From Actinomadura craniellae (GTDB lineage Bacteria > Actinomycetota > Actinomycetes > Streptosporangiales > Streptosporangiaceae): 64,000 nt of DNA. Positions 1 to 8,600 of the stretch are shown in pieces. The position numbers and the translations under genes are program-made. The stretch lies in NCBI RefSeq assembly GCF_003289645.1, contig NZ_QLYX01000018.1, positions 1-64,000 of the forward strand, written 5' to 3'. Positions within the stretch are counted from its first letter, which is position 1. Every line of letters starts with the position of its first letter. The notes beneath the pieces are model-generated. The model worked only from the letters and a program-made list of their open reading frames with translations, was not told where the DNA came from and ran no database searches.

Positions 1-57
1 ATACAGCCGCACGGCTCGTTCACGCAGCTCATCGGGGTACTTACGGGGTGGTGCCAC
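1..57 (-). CDS. IS3-type transposase OrfA, N-terminal fragment (cut by window edge)
   Basis: A GTG start at 57 opens a frame that reads VAPPRKYPDELRERAVRLY and leaves the window. The pattern R-K-Y-P-x-E-x-R-E-R-A-V-R is the usual start of the helix-turn-helix OrfA protein of IS3-family elements, which binds the element ends and is joined to the DDE domain of OrfB by programmed frameshifting. Only 19 residues are visible, so whether the transposase is intact cannot be judged. Confidence 0.75.
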   Translation of the reverse strand, partial: MAPPRKYPDELRERAVRLY

Positions 58-127
58 GAAAACTTTCCTTCCAGGTCTGAACGATCAGACCAGGTCTGGA
101 ACTCTCCGGCAAAACGGGGGAAGCTCA
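1..127 (-). mobile_element. IS3-family insertion sequence, left end only (runs off the window)
   Basis: Read on the minus strand, the element begins near 127 with a terminal sequence starting TGAGCTTCCCCCGTTTTGCC, which has the TG start and C-rich character of IS3-family inverted repeats. It is followed about 70 bases later by a transposase OrfA start at 57. The terminus sits inside an otherwise continuous glycine-rich reading frame, so the element appears to have inserted into that gene. The other end, the target duplication and the rest of the transposase are outside the window. Assignment to IS3 rests on the OrfA N-terminus and the end sequence and was not tested by database search. Confidence 0.75.
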
Positions 128-1226
128 TACTGCCTGGAGTCCCACCGATAGGACGCCCACCCGGAACACCGGAGGAACCACCGACCGGACGGCCACCACC
201 GGCGATCACTCCTCCGGGAGGCAGCGCACCACTGGATCCCGTGCCAAAGAAACCACGCGTACCGCCGTTCGCACCGCCCGCGCCCGGCCCACCTGGACGG
301 ATCCCGCCTGGCCCCGAACCTGCACCAGGCGGGATCGGGCTCACCCCGCCGGGGAACGTAGGTCCGAAACCGCTCGGCCCCCCACCTCCCGGCCCCAGGC
401 CTCCTGGAGAACCAGGAGGTCCTCCGGTCGGCATCCCGCCCGACCCACTTGGTCCGGTGGGCGGGGCATCCGCGAGCTCCGACGAACCAGGCGCTTCGTA
501 GGGAAGTGGTGTTATCTCACCGAGCCCTCCCGGGGCCGCTCCCCCACTGCCTGGGGAAAGCGAGTGCCCACCGTTCCCTCCTGGGGAGGTGGAGGCAGCG
601 CCACTACCGAAAGGGGAGCCGCTACCTACAGAACCTCCAGGGGAGATCCCACCGCCGCCTCCGCCAACAGGGCCACCTCCGATCCTTTCTCCACCGTCCT
701 CCGGCAGGTTGAGGATCACGATGTCGGGGAGTTGCGCGTAGGCGGAGGCCAGGTCGGTGTTGGTTTTGGCCAGGTGTTGCTGGGCCAGCTTGTCGTCCGC
801 GTCCTGCTGCGTCAGGGCGGATTTGCTGGGGACCAGGACGCCGAGCGGGTCCGGGCCGCTCCTGGCCGGCAGGTCAGCCTGGGACATCTTGAGTGCGCCG
901 TTGGCCTGGGTCATCCCGGACTGGAACTTCGCGCTCGCCTGGGCCAGCACGCCGGCCGCTTTGCCCAGTAGTCGCATGTCGCCGAGCGCCAACTCCTGCG
1001 CGTCGCCCTCCCACACGTCGGTGAGGCGCTTCAGGTGGGCGTTCAGGCCCTGCTCGGCCCGTTCGAAGGCCTGCTGGGCGTGGGCGTACGCCCGGCCGAT
1101 GGCTTGGAGGGCGCCGGGTTCGGCGCCGCGGATGAACGCGGCGATCGCGTCATAGCCGTACTGCGCCGGGTTCCCACGCCCGAGTTCACCGACCCTGACC
1201 GGATGTTCCAGCCGTTCACCACCCAT
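128..1226 (-). pseudogene. WXG-like N-terminal domain plus Gly/Pro-rich tail; T7SS substrate-like gene interrupted by an IS
   Basis: An ATG at 1226 starts a frame open for at least 366 codons down to the IS end at 127, and it stays open through the IS end to the window edge. The first ~170 residues are helical and contain VWEGDA, resembling the WxG turn of ESX substrates. From about residue 175 the sequence becomes strongly Gly/Pro/Ser-rich with repeated GG, PGG and GGPP units, like PPE-like or cell-wall-exposed tails. The gene follows the two WXG100 genes and a small ESX-associated gene on the same strand, so it is probably a substrate of the adjacent T7SS. The natural C-terminus has been separated by the insertion. 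Function is inferred from composition and neighbours. Confidence 0.7.
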
Positions 1227-1242
1227 GTATCACATCCCCCGT

Positions 1243-1701
1243 TCACCACGGCGGCGTGTCGGAGAGCCCGGGGCTCTGGCCGACGCGCCGGTTGATGTCG
1301 GTCGAGGCCAGTTCGGCGCGCGCGTAGTTCGCGGCCGCCTGCTCGATCCTGCGGATCGCCGCTTCGTAGACCTGGCAGTAGCGCTGCATGCCCGTCACCA
1401 GGTTGCGGTGTGAGCCGTCGACCTTCGTGCCGAGTTGCTTGGCCACGTCCCAGCCGCCGACCCGTCCCCCGGCCGGGGAGCCGCCCTGCAAGGTGCTCAG
1501 GGCGGTCTTGAGTTCCTGCAGGTCCTGCCGCATGGCCTTGGCGACCTTGAGCAGTTCGTCACGCCGGTACGCCACCGTCCCTGATCCGCTGCCCGGGGTT
1601 CCGGGCGGTGCCGGCCAGGGTGTGGCCGGGCGCGGCCGGGGGTCGAGCAGGTGGGCAATGATCTGTCGCGGGTCCTCGATCGGGTCCTGCGGCGGTGTCA
1701 T
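1243..1701 (-). CDS. Hypothetical ESX-associated protein
   Basis: This 152-residue protein has a proline-rich first ~45 residues, then a predicted helical hairpin-like segment from about residue 48 to the end. It has no signal peptide or membrane segment. A Y-A-R-A-E sequence near the C-terminus fits the YxxxD/E pattern used as a T7SS export signal, although the WxG turn is not clear (GGWDVAK is the nearest). It lies 16 bases upstream of the glycine-rich substrate gene and about 20 bases downstream of a WXG100 gene, so it belongs to the esx transcription unit. I do not recognise a named family. A chaperone or co-secreted partner is possible. Confidence 0.7.
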   Translation of the reverse strand: MTPPQDPIEDPRQIIAHLLDPRPRPATPWPAPPGTPGSGSGTVAYRRDELLKVAKAMRQDLQELKTALSTLQGGSPAGGRVGGWDVAKQLGTKVDGSHRNLVTGMQRYCQVYEAAIRRIEQAAANYARAELASTDINRRVGQSPGLSDTPPW

Positions 1702-1720
1702 CGCGGCTCCTCGGTTCGGG

Positions 1721-2011
1721 TCAGGTCCAGAGGTTGGTGTTCACGTTCTCCGCGCGGCGGTGGATGTCGTGGGAGTCGCCGATCGCGCCGCCCATGCCCT
1801 GGACGACCGCGGTCATCCGGGCGGCGGCCTGGTTCCAGCGGGCCTGGGCCTGGGTGTAGGCGGCCCGGGCGTCGCCGTCCCACTCGGCCAGGTGGGTGCG
1901 GATGTCGCCGTCGAGCTGGTCGAGGGCGGCCTTGAACTGGTTGAGGGCGTTGACGAAGTTGGCCTGGCCGTTCTGCATGCCACCGAAGTTGACGAGCGTG
2001 TAGTCACCCAT
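1721..2011 (-). CDS. WXG100 family T7SS protein (ESAT-6/CFP-10-like)
   Basis: At 96 residues it has the standard size of a WXG100 protein. The WxG turn is W44-D-G46 between two predicted amphipathic helices, and there is no signal peptide. It sits 18 bases downstream of a second WXG100 gene, as expected for a pair that forms a helical heterodimer exported through the EccC motor. No clear C-terminal YxxxD/E signal is visible here, whereas the partner has one, so this is probably the EsxA-like member. Such pairs are both exported substrates and co-factors for export of other substrates. Confidence 0.93.
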   Translation of the reverse strand: MGDYTLVNFGGMQNGQANFVNALNQFKAALDQLDGDIRTHLAEWDGDARAAYTQAQARWNQAAARMTAVVQGMGGAIGDSHDIHRRAENVNTNLWT

Positions 2012-2029
2012 GATCGAATCCTTCCGGGG

Positions 2030-2350
2030 TCAGACGCCGCCGTTGAGCAGGCCGTGGAGGGGACTGATGGTCTGGTTCTTCTCGCCCTCGGCCGCCTGGT
2101 ACTTGAGCTGGGTGTCGACCAGCTTCTGGTGGATGATGTTCAGGTCCTGCAGGACCTTGGCGAATTCGCTGTCGAAGAGCTGGAACACCTTGGCGAAGGC
2201 GACGGCGGACTCACCCTTCCAGGCCCCCATCAGCTCGGCCTGGTGACCGTGCAGCTGGTTCTTGATCTTGTTGATCTGACCGTGGGCGGCCTGGACCTTG
2301 CCGGCCGCCTGCTTCATCTGTTCCTGACTGTGCGCTGACTGGGGAGCCAC
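2030..2350 (-). CDS. WXG100 family T7SS protein carrying a YxxxE export signal
   Basis: This is a 106-residue protein with the WxG turn W44-K-G46 and two flanking helices. The C-terminal region contains Y-Q-A-A-E, which fits the general YxxxD/E T7SS signal, so this looks like the EsxB-like partner recognised by the third ATPase domain of EccC. It is the first gene of the minus-strand cluster that continues to the glycine-rich gene at 1226. An AGGAGG-like ribosome site lies just upstream of the ATG on the minus strand. Confidence 0.93.
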   Translation of the reverse strand: MAPQSAHSQEQMKQAAGKVQAAHGQINKIKNQLHGHQAELMGAWKGESAVAFAKVFQLFDSEFAKVLQDLNIIHQKLVDTQLKYQAAEGEKNQTISPLHGLLNGGV

Positions 2351-2669
2351 TTCAGAACCTCCTGAGGACGTCGACCGGCGATCGCATCACGACGTGAGAA
2401 AGCACGTAGACCCCGGCCGTTTCCCCGTAGCAGCGGCCCCGCGACGCACCCCGCGATTAATAGAAAACGATTTTAGAAGCGCCCCATCCAACTGTCTACC
2501 TGATAGATGCACGCTCAACCGCAATGCAATTGCAGCAGCTCCCCCGACGATCCATCGAAAGCGTCTGACCTGGGAATATTGATGATCTCCGGTTCGGGTC
2601 CAGAACCAGAAAGTCAGCACCACCTGCCGAACTGGCCACATCCGGTAACGGCGATCATGAATCTGGACA
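2351..2669. other. Non-coding gap upstream of the esx pair
   Basis: About 320 bases between the stop of eccB and the first WXG100 gene contain no convincing gene. Local GC is clearly lower than in the neighbours, with several A/T-rich tracts around 2455-2480 and 2575-2590, which fits a promoter region driving the esx genes separately from eccB. No terminator hairpin or operator was recognised. Confidence 0.5.
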
Positions 2670-4049
2670 TCACGGGCCAGGACGTACCGGAGTAAGCGCG
2701 GCATTGGCCGCCAAGACCGGACCTTCAGGCATCAGCTGCAACAGATTCCCCGGCATCGGCACCGCCGACCTGACCAGATAGCCCAATTTTGTCAAGTCCT
2801 CCTCTGTCGGAACCGGATAGCGCACGCCCTGCCCGGTGACCAGATAGATCGCCTGCGGCCGCTGGCCGGGCCCCGGCAGCAGCCCGGCCACCGTCCCTCC
2901 ACCGGGGAGCACGACCTGGTCCAGGCCACCCCGGCCGACGGGGGCGCGGGGGGCCGGCAGCGACCCGCCCAGAACGAGTACAGCCCGGGTCGAGAGCCGG
3001 GCGGCGTCCCGGTATACCGCGCACAGCGGGGTGCCCGGGTCGTACGGCACCATCTCGGGCATCGTCTGCGGCAGGTTCCTGTCGTGGACGGTCGTCGGAG
3101 CGGGGTGCGCGCCCGCGACGGCGGCGCTGATGTCGCGGTGCCGGTCGAGCACGCCCCGGCCCCGCGGGTCGGCCAGCAGCAGCCGGGCCTGGGTGGTCGA
3201 GATCCCGGCCAGTCCGCCGGGCAGTTGCACGTACCAGCGCTCCTCCCCGCCCGCCACCGCCGCGACTCGGTAGACCTGGCCCACCAGTGCGGCAGCGCCG
3301 TCCGGTCCGGGCACCCGCTCGCCCCGGTCGGGGATCTGCGGGGCCTTGAAGTCCGGGCCCTGCGGCAACCCGTTGAGCCACCGGACGTCGACCGGCACTG
3401 GCTGGTCGTTGCCCAGCACGCGTACCTCGCCGGGCGAGACGCTCAACCGCTTGCCGTCCCAGACGAGCCAGGCCCGCCCCTCCGCCTGGACCAGCACCGC
3501 CCGGTCGCCGGGCAGGACCCGGCCGCCCACGTCCCGGCCGCCCACCAGCGAGACGGTGGGGACGGGCGGCGATCCGGTGGTGTGGAAGCACAGCGACCAC
3601 GGCCCTCCGGCGAGCTTGCGCGCGTCGGGCAGCGCGTCCGGTGCGCCGGGGATACCGGTCACCGGGCCGCGGTCGTACCGGGCCAGGGACTTGCGGGAGA
3701 CCGAGCGGTGCTGGACCTGGCCGCCGGGCATCGCCAGCCGGGCGGAGGCGTAGTTGAGGAACGGGATGAGCTTGCGGTCCGCAGCGCTGTAGCCGTATTT
3801 GGCGCCCGTCTCCTTCTCGATGATGAGGGTGCCCGGCCGGTCGAGGCCGCGTGCCCCGCCCTTGAACACCAGCCCCCAGATGCCGAAGCCAGCGGCCACC
3901 ACCACCGCCACCATCGTCCCTGAGATCGTGGCGACGACCACCCGCCGGATCGGTGACTCGGCCACGTCGGGGCGGCCTTGCAACAGCGCGAGCGCCACCC
4001 GCTGGGTCATCAGCCGGTGCGCCTGGTGCAGGTCCTTACGAGTTTGCAT
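2670..4049 (-). CDS. eccB: Type VII secretion protein EccB
   Basis: EccB is a membrane-anchored core component of the T7SS complex with a large extracytoplasmic domain. The 459-residue protein shows the family layout: a short cytoplasmic start (MQTRKDLHQAHRL), one transmembrane helix at about residues 36-62, then a long external domain with repeated R-rich/PG motifs. The family start, in which residues such as RKDLxQAHR precede the helix, is well conserved. It is 6 bases downstream of eccD on the same strand, so the two are co-transcribed. The esx genes follow after a 320-base gap with its own likely promoter. Confidence 0.93.
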   Translation of the reverse strand: MQTRKDLHQAHRLMTQRVALALLQGRPDVAESPIRRVVVATISGTMVAVVVAAGFGIWGLVFKGGARGLDRPGTLIIEKETGAKYGYSAADRKLIPFLNYASARLAMPGGQVQHRSVSRKSLARYDRGPVTGIPGAPDALPDARKLAGGPWSLCFHTTGSPPVPTVSLVGGRDVGGRVLPGDRAVLVQAEGRAWLVWDGKRLSVSPGEVRVLGNDQPVPVDVRWLNGLPQGPDFKAPQIPDRGERVPGPDGAAALVGQVYRVAAVAGGEERWYVQLPGGLAGISTTQARLLLADPRGRGVLDRHRDISAAVAGAHPAPTTVHDRNLPQTMPEMVPYDPGTPLCAVYRDAARLSTRAVLVLGGSLPAPRAPVGRGGLDQVVLPGGGTVAGLLPGPGQRPQAIYLVTGQGVRYPVPTEEDLTKLGYLVRSAVPMPGNLLQLMPEGPVLAANAALTPVRPGP

Positions 4050-4055
4050 GGGCCC

Positions 4056-5435
4056 TCACCCGGACAGGCCACGAAGCCACGAGTACAGACCGAGCAGGCC
4101 GAGCGCCAGCGGGATGAGGCTGGTAACAAGCGCCAGGTCCAGGAGGTCTCCCGCCCGGCCCCAGAACGGCGTCGGTCGGCCGGCGGGCAGCCGCAGTGCC
4201 ATCCCGAGGATCACCCCGGCGGCGACCAGCAGCGGCAGCAGGACGGTCAGCGCCGCCGCGCCGGGGGAACCGCCGGCGGCTCCCTCCAGCGCTGCCACGG
4301 CGAGCCCGGCCAGCCCGACCACGAGCATCCACAGCCGCTGTGCGCGCCCGTGGAACACCCGGGCCCGCAGCAGCAGGACCGCGGAGAGCACGACGCTCAT
4401 GGTGTGCGGCAGCCAGCCGTCGGCCGTGATCAGGAACGCCTGGCCGGCAAGGGCCATCAGCCCGACGCCGGTCACCAGCCCGGTCGCGAAGCGGTCGGCC
4501 TCACCGGTGCGACGCAGCACGGTCGGGCCGTCGAACGGCCGGGCGGCACTGCGCAGTTCGTCCGCGTCGGCCGGGACGGGCGGCAGTGGCAGCCGGGCCA
4601 GCTTGAACGCCAGGGACGGGATCATCGCGGTCAGCACCACGCCCGTCGCCGCGGTGAACGCCGCCACCCCGACCGGGCTCAGCCCGAAGCCGGCCACGCA
4701 ACCGGCCCCGGCCACCCCGAACAGCGCCACACCGCCGATGCCCAGGAAGTTCGGCAGCCCCTCGGCGATCGCGAATCCGGCGGCGACCGCCACCAGGCTC
4801 ACCGCGGCGAACGCGGCGAGCAGGTGTAGGGCACCCAGGGAGGGCAGCGGTACCGGCCGCGCCGGGGCGAGCAGCCCGCCGAGGAACGCGTACGGCAGCG
4901 CGCAGTAACCGAGCACGGCGCCGGCGGCCGCGTCGCCGGCCGCCCGCGACAGCAGCGCGCCGACCCCGACGAGCAGGACCGCCATGACCCCGGTGACGAT
5001 CGCCATGAGCGTCCAGGGCGGGCCGGCCAGCGACGGCACTGCCAGGCCCGCCGAGAGCACCGCGGCGGCCGCCGCCAGGCCGAACCGGCGGGTGGTTTCG
5101 GGTCGCCACCGGTCGGGCCGGTCGTTGACACCGGTGGCGATGACGTCGGCCACGTCGTCGAAGGCGAGTTCCGGCAATTGCGAAAGTTGGGGACGCAGAT
5201 ACAGCACCTCGCCGTCGCGCACGCCTAACGTCGCGAGGGACTGGGCCGAGCTGAAAGGCGCTTCGTCCAGGCGCTGGAGCGCCCACCCCGAATGTGTCAG
5301 GCCACTATCGGCCAGATCCTGGCCTGACGCCTGAAGCAGTGTCGGCAATAGCTGGGCGAGTGGTATGTCCGCGGGAATCGACAGGTCGATACGGCGTCGT
5401 GGAGCCATGATGGTCACCCGGCAGAGGTCGTTCAC
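4056..5435 (-). CDS. eccD: Type VII secretion integral membrane protein EccD
   Basis: EccD forms the membrane barrel of the T7SS inner-membrane complex. An N-terminal ubiquitin-like (YukD) domain covers about residues 8-85, followed by a linker and a C-terminal half with roughly eleven hydrophobic helices. I chose the GTG at 5435 because GGGAGGA lies 7 bases upstream. A longer frame starts at 5477 without such a site, and an ATG 9 codons inside is also possible. The product from 5435 is 459 residues. It is divergent from eccC and directly precedes eccB. Confidence 0.92.
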   Translation of the reverse strand: MNDLCRVTIMAPRRRIDLSIPADIPLAQLLPTLLQASGQDLADSGLTHSGWALQRLDEAPFSSAQSLATLGVRDGEVLYLRPQLSQLPELAFDDVADVIATGVNDRPDRWRPETTRRFGLAAAAAVLSAGLAVPSLAGPPWTLMAIVTGVMAVLLVGVGALLSRAAGDAAAGAVLGYCALPYAFLGGLLAPARPVPLPSLGALHLLAAFAAVSLVAVAAGFAIAEGLPNFLGIGGVALFGVAGAGCVAGFGLSPVGVAAFTAATGVVLTAMIPSLAFKLARLPLPPVPADADELRSAARPFDGPTVLRRTGEADRFATGLVTGVGLMALAGQAFLITADGWLPHTMSVVLSAVLLLRARVFHGRAQRLWMLVVGLAGLAVAALEGAAGGSPGAAALTVLLPLLVAAGVILGMALRLPAGRPTPFWGRAGDLLDLALVTSLIPLALGLLGLYSWLRGLSG

Positions 5436-5607
5436 CCTGGTGTCCTCCCTGATCCGGCGATGCCACTCCCGCTGCATACCCGCCCGTCAAATCCTATTTG
5501 CACCCTTATCACCCCGTATCTTGCAATAGCAGGAATCACTAAGATGCCGGATTATTCACTACCAGGGCTGACCGACTACTGCCAGTGCAAGTAAGGGATC
5601 CACCGGA

Positions 5608-8600
5608 GTGAGCACGATCTTCATCAGGCGCCCCGAGCGCCGCCCATCACCCCGAATACCGCAGGGCGAAATCCTGCTCGAACCGCCGCCGGAAATACCC
5701 GAAACGATCTCCCAGGGATTCACCCAGGCCCTCGTCTACCTGCCCATGGCGGCGAGCGGCGCGGCGATGGGAATGATGTTCCTCGGCGGCAGCGGCGCCG
5801 GGAACCCCGTCATGTACGCCGCGAGCGGGCTGTTCGCGCTGTCGATGGTGGGCATGGCGTTCGGCACGATGGGGCAGGGCGCCGGGGAGCGCAGGCAGCG
5901 CCTCAACGGAGCCCGCCGCGACTACTACCGCTACCTCGGCCAGGTCCGGAAGAAGGTCCGCACGGCGGCCCGCCGGCAGCGCGAGGCCCTGGAATGGGCG
6001 GGCCCCGCCCCCGAAGCGCTGTGGTCGACGGTGATGACCCACCGGCTGTGGGAACGCAGGACGGGCGACGCCGACTTCGGCCACGTGCGGATCGGCCGAG
6101 GCCCGCAGCGGCTCGCCCTCGAACTCGTCCCGCCGGAGACCAAACCGGTCGAGGATCTGGAACCGATGTGCGCCGGGGCGCTGCGCCGGTTCATCCGCGC
6201 CCACTCCGTGGTGCCCGACCTGCCCGTCGCCGTCTCGCTGCCCTCGTTCGACCGGATCCTCCCCACCGGGGACGCCGCGGCCTCCCGCGACCTCGTCCGG
6301 GCGATGATCGGCCAGCTCACGGCCTTCCACACGCCCGACGACGTGCGGATCGCCGTGTGCGCCGCACCGGGACGGCTGGCGCACTGGGAGTGGGCGAAGT
6401 GGCTCCCGCACTGCCTGCACCCGACCGAGCGCGACGCGGCCGGCCCGCGCCGCCTGATCGCGTCCTCGCTGGCGGAACTCGAACGGCTGCTGGGCGACGA
6501 GCTGACCGGCCGGCCCCGGTTCGGCGGCCCGCTCGGCGCGGACGACCTCCCCTACCACGTGGTGATCATCGACGGCGGGCTGCTCTCCCCCGACTCCCAG
6601 ATCGCCGCGGAGGGCATCAAGGGGGTCTGCGTCGTCGACCTGGACGGTTCCGCCGCCCCCACCCGGGACTCGACCACGCTCCGGCTGCACGCCGAACCCG
6701 ACCGGCTGGACATGCTCCGGCGCGACCACACCGGCAAGGACGTCGCCACCCCGCTCGGCCGGGCCGACCGCTTCTCCCCGGTCCAGGCCGAGGGGCTGGC
6801 CCGGCAGCTCGCCCCGCTGCGGGCCGGCGCCGCCGACGAGCCCGAGCAGCAGAACGCGCTGGCCGCCGACCTGACGCTCACCTCGCTGCTGGGCCTGCGC
6901 GACGTGACCGCGATCGACCTCGCCGAGACCTGGCGGCCACGGGCGGCCCGCAACCGGCTCCGGGTGCCGATCGGGGTGGACGCCGACGGCCGGCCGGTCG
7001 AACTCGACATCAAGGAGTCCGCGCAGGGCGGGATGGGCCCGCACGGGCTGGTCATCGGCGCGACCGGGTCAGGGAAGTCGGAACTGCTCCGCACCCTGGT
7101 CCTCGGCCTCGCGACCACCCATTCCACCGAAACGCTCAACTTCGTGCTCGTCGACTTCAAGGGCGGCGCGACCTTCCTCGGGCTGGAGCGGCTCCGGCAC
7201 GTCTCCGCCGTGATCACGAACCTGGCCGACGAGCTCCCCCTGGTCGACCGGATGCACGACGCGCTGCACGGCGAAATCGTGCGCCGGCAGGAACTGCTCC
7301 GGGCGACCGGCAACCACGCCTCGCTGCGCGACTACGAGCGCGCCCGGGAGCAGGGAGCGCCGCTCCCCCCGGTGCCCACCCTCTTCGTCGTGCTGGACGA
7401 GTTCTCCGAGCTGTTGTCGGCGAAACCGGAGTTCATCGACCTGTTCGTGATGATCGGCCGGCTGGGCCGCTCGCTCGGGGTGCACCTGCTGCTTGCCTCC
7501 CAGCGGCTGGAGGAGGGCCGGCTCCGCGGCCTGGACACCCACCTCTCGTACCGGATCGGCCTGCGCACCTTTTCCGCCATGGAGTCGCGCGTCGTGCTCG
7601 GCGTACCGGACGCCTACGAGCTGCCGGCCCAGCCGGGCAACGGCTACCTGAAGTTCGACGTGACCGGCATGACCCGGTTCAAGGCCGCGTACGTCTCCGG
7701 GCCGGCCGAGGACGAGCAGCCCGCCGAGCGGGCCACCGGGTCCGCCGCCCCGCGGCACGTGGTGCCCTACACGGCCGGGCACGTCCCGATCCCCGCCGTC
7801 GCGCGGCCGGTCGATCCGCACCCGGAACGACCGCGCGCCGAGTCCGAGGAGACCCTCTTCGACCTCGTCGTCGGGCAGCTCGCCGGCCAGGGCCCGAAGG
7901 CGCACCGCATCTGGCTGCCGCCGCTGGAGGAGTCGCCGGCGCTCGACCGGCTGCTGCCACCACTGGCGACCGTCCCGGGCCGGGGCCGCACCACGGCCGG
8001 CGGAGAGGCCCACGGCCGGCTCGCCGCCGTGGTCGGCGTCATCGACCGGCCGTTCGACCAGCGGCGCGACCCCTTCTGGGTGGATCTGTCGGCCGGCGCT
8101 GGCAACGTGGGGGTGGTCGGCGCGCCGCGCAGCGGCAAGTCAACGATGCTCCGCACGCTGATCGCCTCGCTGGCGTTCCTGCACACGCCCCAGGAGGTGC
8201 AGTTCTACTGCCTGGACTTCGGTGGCGGGGCGCTGCGCGGCCTGTCCGGGCTGCCGCACGTGGGCGGGGTGGCGACCCGGTTGGACGCCGACCGGGTCCG
8301 CCGCACGGTCGCGGAGGTCTCGGCCGTGCTCGAGGAGCGAGAGCGCGAGTTCGGCGAGCGCGGGATCGACTCCATCGCCGCCTACCGCCGGATGCGGGCG
8401 GCCGGCGAGATCCGCGGCGACGGTTTCGGGGACGTCTTCCTGATGGTGGACAACTGGCTGACCGTCCGCCAGGAGTACGAGCACCTGGAGCCGGTGATCA
8501 CCGATCTGGCCGCCCGGGGGCTGGGGTTCGGCGTGCACGTGATCATCTCCACCGGCAAGTGGTCGGAGTTCCGGATGGGCATCCGGGATCTGCTCGGTAC

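Noticed and set aside
2387-2704. 105-codon minus-strand frame between eccB and the esx pair
   Set aside because: It overlaps the eccB end, has atypical composition (low-GC stretch, Trp/Arg-rich) and no recognisable domain; the region reads as promoter.
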